This document shows, in pieces, positions 1 through 10,617 of a stretch of 64,000 nucleotides of DNA. The number at the start of each line of letters is the position of its first letter. The stretch's first letter is position 1. The position numbers were made by a program, and so were the translations under genes. The DNA is from Gentiana macrophylla. Its lineage: Eukaryota; Streptophyta; Magnoliopsida; Gentianales; Gentianaceae. Under the pieces are notes generated by a model, which worked only from the letters and a program-made list of their open reading frames with translations, did not search any database and was not told the origin of the DNA. The DNA lies in assembly GCA_026214975.1 (NCBI GenBank), contig JAOBSW010000533.1, positions 372,001 through 436,000 of the forward strand, given 5' to 3'.

Positions 1-353
1 CATTCTATGAGATTTTGGAAAACATTATTTCTCTTACGCTTCATGCGTTTATATACCACTATGTGATTTCAGGTTCTTAAAGAATCGTTCAATTTTTTTT
101 TTCACATCATATGTAGAGAAATCACTAGAATGAGACATTGGCCTTTTGATTCATTTCTCCATTTTTTCAGAAAATATTTGATGTATGTGAAACCTGCATA
201 AAATCTACCATTCTCTTAATCTTGGACAACACTATTTCACAATCAACATCCTACTATATGTAATAAAAAGACAAGGGAACTGTCGACGTGTTCGGTTTTG
301 CTAGTGTGGTAAGCTAAGAAACCGTAAAAAAGCTTAATTTAAAAACTTTATAT
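1..353 (+). other. AT-rich flank of gypsy remnant
   Basis: No convincing open frame, RNA gene or terminal repeat is visible. The stretch lies directly upstream of a recognisable gypsy protease fragment and is most simply the decayed upstream part of the same element. Nothing else is claimed. Confidence 0.35.
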
Positions 354-951
354 CATCCAAACCCATATAGTCTACAAGGGCTTAATGAGTTTGAGGAAAT
401 TAAGGTTTCAAAGCAAATTGTGATTTCATTTTCTCTTAGGACTTACCATGATCAGATCTTATTTCATGTCATGCCTATCCTTAATTGTCATTTAATTTTG
501 GGAAAAACTTGGTCAAAAGAAAAGCGAGCTAAGTATGATGGTAAACTTAACAGGTTTCGATATACTAACTTCCTTGAGTAATCAACAAGTTCTTGAAACT
601 CAATTAAAAATGGCTAATTCAAGAAAAGAATCATCTTTGAAATGTTTAAGCCAAACAAATGAATTTGTTGAACCAGTGGTGCATGATAATGATATGGGAT
701 GCAATGTGAATGAATCTAAATCTGAATTTAATGCCTTGAATGGAAATTACGAGCATGATTTGGAAATGGATCCAACAAATTATATGGTTGAGAATAGATC
801 TAATGTGTGTTCGGAATTAAATGATGAAAATCTTGAAATCAAGTGGTATGACAATCCTTTGTTTGATGAGGAAGAAACGAGTGTAAGTGATTCCAGGGGC
901 CAAAATAATTTTATGAAAATTTTTAAATGGAACATGAAGCACTTAATCTGA
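354..951 (+). pseudogene. Ty3/gypsy protease C-terminus / RT-linker remnant
   Basis: From 354 one frame reads HPNPYSLQGLNEF, then KQIVISFSLRTYHDQ, then HLILGKTW, which matches the C-terminal half of plant gypsy proteases (a typical motif is HxLLGRPW). A shift near 540-570 moves into the frame starting at 535, which continues as LTSLSNQQVLETQLKM, the usual linker between protease and reverse transcriptase. The catalytic DTGA part is not in view. The element was on the + strand; its other end reappears after the CACTA insertion at 15117. Family assignment rests on motif memory; lineage within gypsy is not resolved. Confidence 0.6.
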
Positions 952-1665
952 TTTTCGTGCAACGATTCAATTGGAAGATGTTGATGTGAGTAAAAGTCTT
1001 GATGTGATTGAAATGCAGACTTTTGTTGGTAAATCATGTCTTATACAGGTTGAAGAATCTCCACCTCTTGTTGGTGTTTGTGGAGATAGAGATGGGAGTT
1101 TTATAGAAATAAATGACTTAAGATCTTTTCCTAATTATTAAGATCCATTTCTAAGTGATAAAGAAATTATCTTTAATTCTCATCATTTTGGTGATAGTGA
1201 TTATCATGTCTCTCAATTTTCCAAGACATGTTCTTTTATTGAGAGATTTGAATGTGATGAAAATAAGCGTAAATTTGTACAAAAGGATTTAATTAGTTTT
1301 GTTAGAGAGAAAGTGAAAGCTGAATCATATCATCTTTATTTTAGTTTTGTACTATATAAAAATGTTGTTCTTAGTGAACTCGAAATTTTGTGGAACTCTT
1401 ATGCTTTATCCTTTTGCCATGATAACTTAAGCATGTGTGGAGTTTTCGATAAGAAAATGAGAGTAAGTTTGCTTGAAAGTGATAGGTTTTCGAAAGTTTG
1501 TCTGAGTGAAATTTGTGCAAGGAAAAAGATTGTAAATATATTTGATTTCGTTGTGAATAATGTAGGAAATAATATCAGCGGAATATATTTATTGCAGAGG
1601 AATATTAAACACAAAGTTAGAAGGACTAATCCACTAATCTTTTTTTTTTTGAGCGGAAATCCTTT
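952..1665 (+). pseudogene. Decayed downstream coding part of the gypsy remnant
   Basis: The + strand stays nearly open for about 700 bases with an occasional stop and frame change (for example the segment starting at 1313). No RT motif is recognisable, so this may be an expanded protease-RT linker or unrelated decayed coding sequence. It ends exactly at the CACTA insertion; the three bases TTT at 1663-1665 are the left copy of the CACTA target duplication. Confidence 0.3.
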
Positions 1666-1692
1666 CACTACTAGAATTTCCCGGATTTGTGA
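1666..1692 (+). repeat. CACTA left terminal inverted repeat (27 bp)
   Basis: Perfect 27-bp inverted match to 15087-15113, beginning with the diagnostic CACTA. Transposase cuts at these ends. Confidence 0.96.
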
Positions 1693-2360
1693 TTTAAAAT
1701 TTGTGATTTAAAATTGTCCGTCACAAATTTGCGACACCGTGCTATGTAATTAGTGATTTAAACACAAATTAAGTAGTTTTCCAAAGACATTACGACAACT
1801 TTGTGACTAAATGTGTACATGAGAAAACGTACATGACTATTTTGTCATTAAATCTTAGCGCTTAATCCGGCGCCATAATTTGTGACAATTTTGCGGCAAA
1901 CTAGTTTGGTTGCAAAACTCCACTGTAGCTAATTCAATGCTAAACGATAAATTTGTCAACATCTGAAATTTGTCACAATTTTTCGACAACATTTCTACGA
2001 ATTGGTGACAAAACTAAAAAGAATATCTATATGAAAACTTATACATTTACATTGCGATAAATAATGCACATGAAACATCATACCCCATTTTTTGTGACGA
2101 ACCAACAGCAAATTTGGTTGGTGCACAATTTTCTATAGCAAATTCGTTGCTACTTTATAAATTTGTCCACATCAATATACCTAAAAATTGCTGACGAAAC
2201 ATTATAACAAGCAACAAAAATATCTCGTCACTCAATAGTCACAAATTTTGGATGCATTAGTGCCAAAATCAGTCGGATATACTGAAAGGTAAATAGTCAC
2301 AAATTTTGGATGCATTAGTGCCAAACTCAATAATCACAAATTTTGGATGCAATAGTCACA
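1693..2360. repeat. CACTA left subterminal repeat region
   Basis: Many copies in both orientations of a motif close to GTCACAAATTT / AAATTTGTGAC. In the En/Spm family such subterminal motifs are binding sites for the TNPA-type protein; binding here is inferred. Confidence 0.7.
2226..2355 (+). repeat. Local tandem duplication in CACTA subterminal region
   Basis: The phrase AGTCACAAATTTTGGATGCA occurs at about 2229 and 2294, and a slightly changed copy follows near 2332. Each is followed by TTAGTGCCAAA or a variant. It looks like local duplication of a transposase-binding motif. Confidence 0.7.
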
Positions 2361-2374
2361 ATTACTGTTTTTGA

Positions 2375-2600
2375 AAGGTAATCAAACCGAAATATTCGGT
2401 TCAATTCAGTCGGTTAACCGAAAAAACCCAAATAAATGGTCAAATGTATAAAAGTTTGGATATATTCGGTTTGGTTTTTATTCGGTTCGGTTAATATACA
2501 TAATTAACCGTAACCGAACAGTAAGTTTTTGTTCCTTCAAAATACGAACCGAAACCGGACCATGGGTGATCACTAATCGAACCGTAATCGCTATATATAC
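2375..2600. repeat. CGGTT/AACCG-rich repeat stretch
   Basis: Dense CGGTT and AACCG words in both orientations (for example GGTTAACCGAA and TTCGGTTCGGTTAA). Stretches like this occur in many dicot non-autonomous transposons. No terminal repeats or target duplication could be fixed, so the origin stays open. Confidence 0.4.
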
Positions 2601-2819
2601 CGCTTAAAAACAACAAAACGACGTCGCTTTTGCGTTGTATGATTTTTTTTTCCAAATTTATTTATTATATCCTGTCGATTATTCTACAATAAAATACAAT
2701 TCTATTTATTTTCTTTTTCAGCTTTGTTGTCCTTAAACTTTGAGGATTCTGTCATGAAAAAAGAAAAGAAAAAAATTCACGGTTCTTTTTTTTTCTTTTT
2801 CTGAGGGAACTAATTTCAC

Positions 2820-3018
2820 GCCATATCCCCTTTTCCTCTCGCCCTCACCATCCGGCGGCCTTTTCCCTGGAGCAGCAGCAGCACTAGGCAGCAGTATATA
2901 GCCGATAGGCGTTAGGGTAGCTAGCAGACTAGCCGCAGCGAGCAGTGGACCACTAGTCTACCGCACCACTGCTCCGACGACGCCTTCTCCGCCGGAGGAC
3001 TCAGGAGGCTTCACTTCA
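2820..3018 (+). promoter_or_regulatory. GC-rich leader with splice donor inside CACTA
   Basis: A short stretch is much richer in G+C than the surrounding AT-rich DNA and includes CAGCAG runs. It contains TATATAGCC near 2897 and ends in TTCAG|GTAAAG, a good plant splice donor. The next recognisable coding sequence downstream is the TNP2-like gene at 4420, so this may be its promoter and first non-coding exon. Capture of a host 5'UTR is the alternative. Confidence 0.4.
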
Positions 3019-3782
3019 GGTAAAGTGTTCCCTTCTTTAAGACTTTAGATATCAGAATTTGGTTCAAAGCTATCAATTCTATTTGTTGATGTTGCTGAAT
3101 TTTTGTGTATTACTTTACTGTATTAATGTATCTGTCATATGTGTATGACTTTGAGTTTAGTTTGTTGATGTGAGTAGTGTTCAGGAATAAGTTAATTTTT
3201 ACAAATTTTAGTGTGAATAAACTATTTTACATTGAATGATTTCTAGGATATAAATTTTGTGATGGCTATGGATATCAGAAAATATATGACTAAACATCGA
3301 AAATTAAACTACTTTACTCCTGGTCCGCAGCCCCTCCTGAGTCACGTTGATTTCTCATTCTTAGAGAGCTATGAGGCCTTTGTATTGTTTGCACCACCTG
3401 GTAATAGCCAGAGTATATAGGATAGTATGCAGAACTTGTATTCAAGACTGTAAACCTCAGGTTTGATAATTTATTCCCGAACTAGATTATCCTTCCTGAA
3501 TTTGGTTGATAGTTCAATTGTAGTCGTTAACTCATTGATCTTATAATATGTGAACTTAGTCTTGCAGAGAACTTAGCCTGATGTAGTTTGTTAGAGTATC
3601 TTAGTCTGATGAGTTTTGTAAGCCGAGAATCTTAGTCTGATGAGTTTTGTAAGTCATCATGAACTCAGCATCTTTGCAGCATTTTTTGCTGTGTATAATA
3701 TGATCTCTTGGATGGTATAGCATATCTGTATTGTACCCAAACTGTACCTAGACTTTGTTTTGATTTGATTTTGTAACAGTTC

Positions 3783-3819
<37 letters not shown>

Positions 3820-4419
3820 TGTGTACGCTGTGAATCTTATTCATATATACTCATGCACTCCAGCTTAACCTGAACTTGATTTGAACCTATTTGTTTAATC
3901 ACATCAACTATACAAGTCATCTGAATCTCATAATCACTTGTTCAATCAAACATAGAACTTGATCTAGGTTTAACATTTTATCACATATAGTTTATTGCAA
4001 ATCCAACTTCCAATTTTCCTTAAAACGTGTTTACTGCTTTGTCATACTCCGAACTTGTTTGATTAATCTGCTAAGTGTTTAAAAAGTTTAAGAAGTTAAA
4101 ATACTCATGATCCATTGATTCCAATGAAGTCCATCAATGAGCCGGGGTCATTACCAAAATTTCCAAAAGTGAACATGAATTCGAGGAAGAAGTAATCACA
4201 CCGTATTTAGTACTATAAACTAAACCATTATTTTCCCCAACAACGGGAAAAAGTAGTCTTTTGTCAAAATTATATCTTTTCATTAGTGCATTCATTAGTG
4301 CATTGAAGGTGATTACAAGTCTTTGTGTTAATCTTCTATTCGTATATACATTCTAGTATGTGTTTAAAGTTGACTGCATTCTCAAAAATGATTAGGTAAA
4401 ACCTGGTTTAAATGCAGAT
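3019..4419 (+). other. Putative intron / non-coding region before TNP2
   Basis: AT-rich and without a long open frame. It lies between a splice-donor-like site at about 3018 and the TNP2 start at 4420. It includes the TA microsatellite at 3787. No other gene signal is visible. Confidence 0.35.
3787..3815. repeat. (TA)n microsatellite
   Basis: About 14 uninterrupted TA units. Confidence 0.95.
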
Positions 4420-4719
4420 ATGGGTGTGGATAGGTCATGGATGTATGATCAATGGCATACCCTTCCAAAAACAGGGTTGAAAAAAGAATATGTAATTGGA
4501 GTTGATCACTTTATTGAACATGCCCGTTCAAGAACGTTGTCTTCAAGCTCCATCCGTTGCCCTTGTGCACGGTGTTTAAACACAAAATTATTTGAATGTG
4601 ACATGGTGAAACTACATTTACTAAAAAATGGATTTATGCCTTACTATGAAGTGTGGACATCACATGGTGAAGAACTTCATGTTTCTCCAAGAAATGTAGA
4701 TGTGAGATCTCGCCACTGA
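4420..4719 (+). CDS. TNP2 N-terminal transposase-associated domain (fragment)
   Basis: The 99 residues begin MGVDRSWMY and include a cysteine cluster CPCARC at about residues 47-52, then LLKNGFMPYYEVWTSHGE. This is the pattern of the Transpos_assoc domain at the N-terminus of plant TNP2 proteins. The ATG at 4420 is the natural start because the motif begins straight after it. The frame closes at 4719, while related sequence continues downstream in other frames (DMVFDAPIGPSF near 4775), so this is the first piece of a broken gene. Confidence 0.75.
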   Translation: MGVDRSWMYDQWHTLPKTGLKKEYVIGVDHFIEHARSRTLSSSSIRCPCARCLNTKLFECDMVKLHLLKNGFMPYYEVWTSHGEELHVSPRNVDVRSRH

Positions 4720-5377
4720 ACAAAGTACATACATGCATGCAGAGAACCTTGAAAACTAATAATACATTTGTGGATATGGTATTTGATGCACCAATTGGTC
4801 CGTCATTTGTTGCTTCACCTACGTAAAATGTACAAACAGAGGAACTAAACCCCAACGCTAAAGCATTTTTTGAGTTGTTGAAAATGCCCAGAGCCTCTTT
4901 GGCCTGGTGTACTGGGGATACAATATTGTCAGAATCGCCAAGCTTCTTAAAATGAAATCTAGCCACAATGCATCGCAGCATTGTTTAATGACATGTTGGA
5001 CACATTCACCATAACTTGCCAAATGGGACACAAGCTTCCTCGCAAACTTTTATGAAGCTAAAAATTGTTGAAGCTTTAGGTCTTCCCCATAAGATAATAG
5101 AGGTCCAGTATGAACGGGTGTATGTTGTTTTGGAAGGAAGATGATAAGTTATCGAATGTAAATTTTGCAAGCATGGTCGTTGGAAAGGTAGGCATCGGAC
5201 AACAAATAAAGGTGGTCGGAACATCCCTTACAAAAGACTTCACTATTTGCCCTTAATTCCACGATTGCAACGATTATTTGCATCTAAAGTGATGACCAAA
5301 TACATGTCTTGGCATGCACAAAGAACATCGTAACCTGGTTTAACGGGTCATCCTTCGATGGTGATGCTTGAAAAATT

Positions 5378-6043
5378 TTGATGCACAAAGATAAAGACTT
5401 CTCACATGACCCTCGTGAATGTCGATTAGGCATTTGCATTGACGGATTCCACCTTTTGGGCGCCTGGGAAAAATTTTCTTGTTGGCCAATTATGGTTACC
5501 GTATACAACTTGCCGCCATGGATGTGTATGAAAAGGCCTTACATATTTCTTACACTATTGGCACCTGGACCTGAAAATCCGAAACATAAGATTGATATAT
5601 ACATGCATCCGTTGATTGAAGAGTTAAAGCAATTGTGGGACCATGGGGTAGAAACATATGATGTTCACAGTAAGCAAAATTTCATGATGAAAGCATCTGT
5701 AATGTGGACTATTGGTGACTTTCCAGCTTATGCTATGTTGTCTGGTTGGAGCACAGCTGGAAAACTTGCTTGCCCATATTGCATGCAGCACTCAAGTACA
5801 TTTTCTTTTGAAAATAGCAGAAAAGTTAGCTTCTTTGACGTCCATCGAAATTTTTTGCCAATGAATCATAAGCATAGGAAGAATAAGAAGAATTTTAGGA
5901 GAAATCATACGGTTCAAGATCCTCCACCTCCACGGCTCAATGGAGATCAATTGTGGGAAAAAGTAAAATATCTGCCTAAAATGGTGGAGACTGGGGGTGT
6001 TGTGAAAACGTTGCCGGAAAAAGCGTCTCTCACAATTGGGTAA
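5378..6043 (+). CDS. TNP2 Transposase_21 catalytic-core fragment
   Basis: The 221 residues include RLGICIDGFHLLG, VYNLPPWMCMKRPYIFL, DIYMHPLIEELKQLW and CPYCMQHS, the conserved string of the Transposase_21 family, including the aspartate of the C-x-DGF motif (here CIDGF) taken as catalytic. The N-terminal part of the core is upstream in other frames (4720-5377) with stops. The piece ends at 6043 where the frame is lost before the DUF4218-like section. Identification is strong; activity is unlikely as written. Confidence 0.85.
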   Translation: MMHKDKDFSHDPRECRLGICIDGFHLLGAWEKFSCWPIMVTVYNLPPWMCMKRPYIFLTLLAPGPENPKHKIDIYMHPLIEELKQLWDHGVETYDVHSKQNFMMKASVMWTIGDFPAYAMLSGWSTAGKLACPYCMQHSSTFSFENSRKVSFFDVHRNFLPMNHKHRKNKKNFRRNHTVQDPPPPRLNGDQLWEKVKYLPKMVETGGVVKTLPEKASLTIG

Positions 6044-6107
6044 AAACAAAGATATTATGGGAGTTGCCGAATTGGAGGTCTAATATGATCAGAATAATCT
6101 TGATGTC

Positions 6108-6695
6108 ATGCACATTGTCAAAATGTGTGTTCAGAATGTGTTTTACACAATAATGGACACAAAAGGTAAAACTAAAGATAATGGCCCTTCTAGAGAGGAT
6201 GTGAAGATACATTGTAATCGTAAAGAACTGCATATCCCAGAGGGTAGTACCACCAAACCACTGGCTCGGTATGAGCTTGACAAAGAGCGTAAGCGGGCAC
6301 TTCTTGATTGGATAAAGGCATTGAAGTTTCCTGATGGATATTGCTCTAACTTATCTCGTTGCGTAGACTATAATGCATTAACTCTCACTGGCATGAAAAG
6401 TCATGACTGTCATGTGTTCATGATGCGGATGCTTCCAGTGGCATTTCGGGAGCTTTTACCAGAGCCAGTATGGAGTACGATTACCGAGCTAAGCATATTT
6501 TTCAATGACCTCACATCTCCTGTCCTAAACAAAAAGAATATTGAGCATATTGATGAAAATATGGCTTTGCTTCTATGTAATCTTGAACAAATATTTCCTC
6601 CCGCTTTTTCGACTCTATGGAGCATCTCCCAATACATTTGGCATACGGGTTATGGGCGGGCGGACTGCATAATACCACTGGATGTATCCATTTGA
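6108..6695 (+). CDS. TNP2 DUF4218-like segment
   Basis: Recognisable strings are GMKSHDCHVFMMRMLPVAFR, LPEPVW and LEQIFPPAFS, typical of the DUF4218 domain that follows the core in TNP2 proteins. After ST(L)W the open frame diverges from the expected sequence, but the neighbouring frame continues with a YPFERF-like string, so a one-base shift sits near 6610. Function of this domain is not established. Confidence 0.75.
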   Translation: MHIVKMCVQNVFYTIMDTKGKTKDNGPSREDVKIHCNRKELHIPEGSTTKPLARYELDKERKRALLDWIKALKFPDGYCSNLSRCVDYNALTLTGMKSHDCHVFMMRMLPVAFRELLPEPVWSTITELSIFFNDLTSPVLNKKNIEHIDENMALLLCNLEQIFPPAFSTLWSISQYIWHTGYGRADCIIPLDVSI

Positions 6696-7243
6696 AAGAT
6701 TTTTGTACCACTTGAAAAAAAAGTAAAGAATAAAGCAAGGGTCGAGGGATCAATTATTAATGACTATATAATAGAGGAGACCTCTATTTTTTTATCGCAT
6801 TACTTCAAAAGTGGGGATGAGGACATCGATGATGCTGAGACAGACAAAACCACACAATCATCTTTGCCTCGTCCATTGCGTCCAAAATCTAAACCAAGGT
6901 ATCTTGACCCTATGGAGTACAAAGCTGCGCATTTATTTGTTTTGCTCAATACACAGGTTTTCGAAGACCATCAAAAGTAAGATATTTCATTTTTCTATAT
7001 GCGTATTTTTATAACCAAGCATGTAAATGTGTCTTATGAAAATAAATCACATGCAGCAAATTCTGGGCTGAAATGGAAATGCATCATCACATACCAAATG
7101 ATGCTGCAAGGAATCGAATATTGGAGACGGAATTTTCAAATTGGTTTGAAACACATGTACGTCATTAGCCAATATTCCAAATATATTCTTTTGTATACAC
7201 TTTATTTTTTGCATTATTTTTATTATGGTCTTTGAATTTGTAG

Positions 7244-7981
7244 ATTCAAAATTCAGATGAAAGAAACTTCGATACATTTGCATGGGATGTATCATTTGGT
7301 CCAAAAACAGAGGTATTGACATATGATGCATGTGAGGTGAATGGCTTTGTATTCCACACAGTTGACTATGGTAAGGATAAGAACACATATAACAAAGTGG
7401 AGTACTCACAAAGGCAATCATTTTGGTGAAGTCGAATGTCAGATTATGGTCAATTACTTGAGGTGATTGAGTTGTCATACCAGGGAGCATCTAATGCTCA
7501 TTTTGTGTTGTTCAAATGTGAATGGTTTGATCCTACGGTAGGTGTGCGAACATATCGCAAATTCAATAGATTGGTTGAAGTGAATCCTTCCAAGAAGTGG
7601 CATAGGAATAGACAAGAACCGTTTGTTTTTGCTTCACAGATCGCTTCAAGTGTACTCATCAAGACTAATCCAAGCACGCCGCAGATCACAAGATGGTTGC
7701 GAACGTTGATCCCAATGAAAGCACGTGGTGAAATTGACATGGACATTGTTGATATACCATTTCAAGAGGATACCACAGATATGCCTCCCATCGAAATAGC
7801 AGAAGATGAAATGAATGATCCCTTGAATGATTCTTCCGGTGTTATGGTTGATGTAGACATGGGGCACCTATTAAGGCAGACAATGGGTGATGAAGAAGAA
7901 GCAAATTTGTGGCAGGATTCGGAAACTGAGGATGACGAAGATAATAATGACAACCAAGAATCGGATGATGATGAAGATTAA
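7244..7981 (+). CDS. TNP2 C-terminal DUF4216-like segment with acidic tail
   Basis: The exon starting near 7244 reads through YDACEVNGFVFHT and, after a stop near 7430, resumes as SDYGQLLEVIELSYQG and FKCEWFDPT. This is the DUF4216 pattern found at TNP2 C-termini. The end is strongly acidic (runs of E, D and N). The segment from 7436 has 181 codons ending at 7981. Confidence 0.7.
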
Positions 7982-9192
7982 TGGAATATGTGGTTTGATC
8001 TATATAAGCAAGGAGTTTTCGATCCGTATGACATTTTCGGAAACAATAATGTGAGTATTGAATTTCAAGCATTGTTCATTTTTAGCATGACCTACTTTTT
8101 ACCTTTCCCTTTTCACTACGCAACTTTTCTCATTTAATCTGGTGTACGATTACCGAGCTAAGCATATTTTTTTGTAAGATAAGAAAAGCATTGAAATATC
8201 CTTCCACTCTAGAAACTTTTGCGGCTGTTTGCATAAGAAAAGAATTATGATTCTGGATGCACAGTTAATAATAAGTTTAATGTTCAACCCATTATTATGT
8301 TCATGTAATGGTTCAAGTTGTTGAATGTCTTTTTTTCACCAATTAAATCTTTTTGGTAAATTTGTTGTTATAATGGCATGTTAACAGTTCTTCTTGTGAC
8401 TGTGTGTATTTCTTACAACATTTATGCTTTTGTCGAAGGATTACATGTAATATAAGCCATTTCCTTAATTATTTTTTCATTTTCCCAGGTTAATTGTTCA
8501 AGCTCTTTGCTGAAACGGTGATGCGGTTGAGTTCCTGCTAAAGTGGGCCGGTGCACCGATGAAATTTGTGAAGTTTTTCTTAGATAGTAATTTGGAGCAT
8601 CATAAAGAATAAGCACTATGTGACTCTGTTTCCTTATTTTGTCAATATTATCTTCAGTTATGTTGCTGCTGCTATCTAAGAAAATACACACGCACTCCAT
8701 CAGATGTAGGGCTGTAATTGAGATCTTTATATTTTTTTTTGGTAATATATATAAATATACACTACTTATATTATATAACTATATAACAGTACTGTTATAT
8801 ATAAATAATTATGTAGCTAAGTTATATATAGTAATATATAATTGCTAAATCCTCACAAATTAACAATAAGTGTATACAAGAAGTTGTTTTTCCAACAAAA
8901 AAAGTGTAACAAGAAGCAAAATACAAAATTAGCCTATAAATTGTCATATAATGATTTTGTTATGTGCAAATTAATATATAAAGTATATTTATACGATTGT
9001 ATACATCATAAGTTCTCATAATGTATATAGGAATTTTACGCCGGTGCACCGTACTACATGTGCATCATTGTAGAATCGACCTTGTGAAAGTCGGTTTTGG
9101 TGTCAAAAGCAAATTTTCATAAGATCGATTATGTGAAATCAATGTGGTACACCGTTAGAATGAGTGAGCTGCTAATAATAACCTTCTAAGTT
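7982..9192. other. Non-coding CACTA interior
   Basis: AT-rich, with no coding frame, RNA gene or terminal repeat that I can support. The ten-base palindrome CGGTGCACCG occurs twice (near 8550 and 9042). Confidence 0.4.
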
Positions 9193-9239
9193 ATACATAC
9201 ATACACATACATACATACATACATACATACATACATACA
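9193..9239. repeat. (CATA)n microsatellite
   Basis: About eleven tetranucleotide units with one interruption; a short second patch lies near 9400. Confidence 0.95.
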
Positions 9240-9400
9240 GGGGCGGATCTAAAGCCACCTAAGGGTGGTCCACGGACCCCGCTAAAAATAAAAAACACCT
9301 GCATTTTATCTATAGAAAATATTTGGACCCGTGAAAAAAATTATTTAGTGTGTTAAATATTTACTGATGCATTGAAAAAAAAGTTTCGGGATCCTTTCGC
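9239..9400 (+). mobile_element. Possible hAT-like MITE fragment
   Basis: Starts CAGGGGCGGATCTA, a common left end of hAT-related non-autonomous elements in dicots, and continues with GGGTGGTCCACGGACCCCG. CATACATA lies on both sides and could be an 8-bp target duplication, but the left copy is in a microsatellite and the right end does not mirror the left. Weak call. Confidence 0.3.
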
Positions 9401-9979
9401 ATACATACATCGTGGACATTACTGTTTTGCCATTGTGGATGCACTTGCATCAGATACTCTGAAAATACTGTATTTTACAGTTTTAAATGCATATTTTTCT
9501 AGTTTACAGAATCTCTATATAATATGAAATGCATCAGATTCTCTATTTTACATAATGACTTAGAGATAAAGAAAAATTTACAGAATCTGGATAAATGCGG
9601 TAGATGTAAAAGAAATTTTACAAAATCTATAGTTTAAAGTAAAATGTAGAGCATCTGCTGCACTGATACTTTTCCTAAATCTGAATGTTGAAATCTCTAA
9701 AATACAGTTTTTCAAGGATTTATAGTATATACTGCATCTGATGCTTGAGGCCTTTATAAACTATAGATTCTACCTAGTCAGTACAAAACTCTCTTAAACT
9801 TAATTTGAAGTATATGCATGCTCTCCGATCTCATATATATTTGAGTAATGTATAGGCTTCACGAAGAACAGTTTATGGGTTAATGTTTTTGTAGGTTGTT
9901 TGAAGAACAATCTAGCACTCATGTGTTCAAATCGAGGAAACCCTTGTACAACTTCTTATATAATATGTCACTGTTAAGA

Positions 9980-10219
9980 AAAAAACGTTAAACCCTAATC
10001 GTGAGGGCCCCCTCGCCCCCGATCCCACAGGAATGCGAGGAGAGGTTAATCAGGTAACCTAGAGCTTAGAGTCAAGGGTTGCCTTAGACCCATCGTGCAC
10101 CAAGTTTTTATCATTGGAAATCAACCCCTTTTACGGGAATCGAACTTCTGATCTCCAGCATATGGTCCGGGCATGACTACAACACCCCAGCTCCTCACCA
10201 CTAGGCCATATCAGGGGAT
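9980..10219 (-). mobile_element. tRNA-derived SINE with 17-bp target duplication
   Basis: On the - strand the element begins just inside 10219 and has a pol III A-box-like TGGCCTAGTGG (about 10198-10208) and a B-box-like AGTTCGATTCC (about 10138-10148), the internal promoter of tRNA-derived SINEs. It ends in a short T run (A run 9979-9985 on the + strand). Flanks match: ATATGTCACTGTTAAGA (9963-9979) and ATATGTCATTGTTAAGA (10220-10236), 16 of 17 identical. Length is about 240 bp. It lies inside the CACTA element, so it inserted there or was carried along. Confidence 0.85.
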
Positions 10220-10382
10220 ATATGTCATTGTTAAGAGTAATGATCTATATAAGCACAACCATCGTGGTGATTACTGCGGGCACAACGATCATATGTACTA
10301 ATCGATCATGATGAGTCTAAATTGATAATGATGTAATATAACAAGACATACATATATATACTATGAAAATGACTATATATTA

Positions 10383-10615
10383 TTCCTCGGTCCAAAATAG
10401 TTATCACCGTTGATTTTGATGCGATATTAAGCGAGGCAATAACTAATCGAATTTTTACACTATCATGACTAAATTACCTCACAGCCCTTGTTCACCAATT
10501 GCAAAGTGTAAACAATGGGTAATTTCGTCATGATAGAGTAAAAAATTGATTAGTTATTATCGCCTTAATATGCGTGCCAAAGTCAACGGAGACTTATATT
10601 TTGGACCGGAGATAG
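10383..10615. mobile_element. Stowaway-like MITE, about 233 bp
   Basis: The left end (TTCCTCGGTCCAAAATAG) and the right end (TATTTTGGACCGGAGATAG) are inverted relatives of the Stowaway end, and TA lies on both sides (10381-10382, 10616-10617). The similarity continues inward, so the whole element is close to one long hairpin. Mobilised in trans by Tc1/mariner transposases; no coding capacity. Confidence 0.8.
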
Positions 10616-10617
10616 TA

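Larger units (their letters stand above)
4420..7981 (+). pseudogene. TNP2-like CACTA transposase, decayed
   Basis: The domains of a plant TNP2-type transposase appear in order on one strand: transposase-associated N-terminal domain (4420-4719), Transposase_21 core (about 5378-6043), DUF4218-like domain (about 6108-6700) and DUF4216-like domain (about 7260-7720), with an acidic tail to 7981. Between 4720 and 5377 the frame is broken by several stops, and further shifts occur near 6045, 6700 and 7430. Two introns fit GT-AG rules at about 6977-7056 and 7157-7243. The product would cut and join CACTA ends in the nucleus. As written it cannot make a full protein. Confidence 0.85.

Noticed and set aside
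1399..1668. 89-codon - strand frame next to the CACTA insertion
   Set aside because: Opposite to the gypsy remnant and without motif.
9041..9050. CGGTGCACCG palindromes at about 8550 and 9042 as MITE ends
   Set aside because: No matching target duplications and no inverted similarity beyond the ten bases.
10130..10210. A tRNA gene on the - strand
   Set aside because: A- and B-box-like words are present but no cloverleaf or CCA-end arm fits, and the target duplication shows a SINE.
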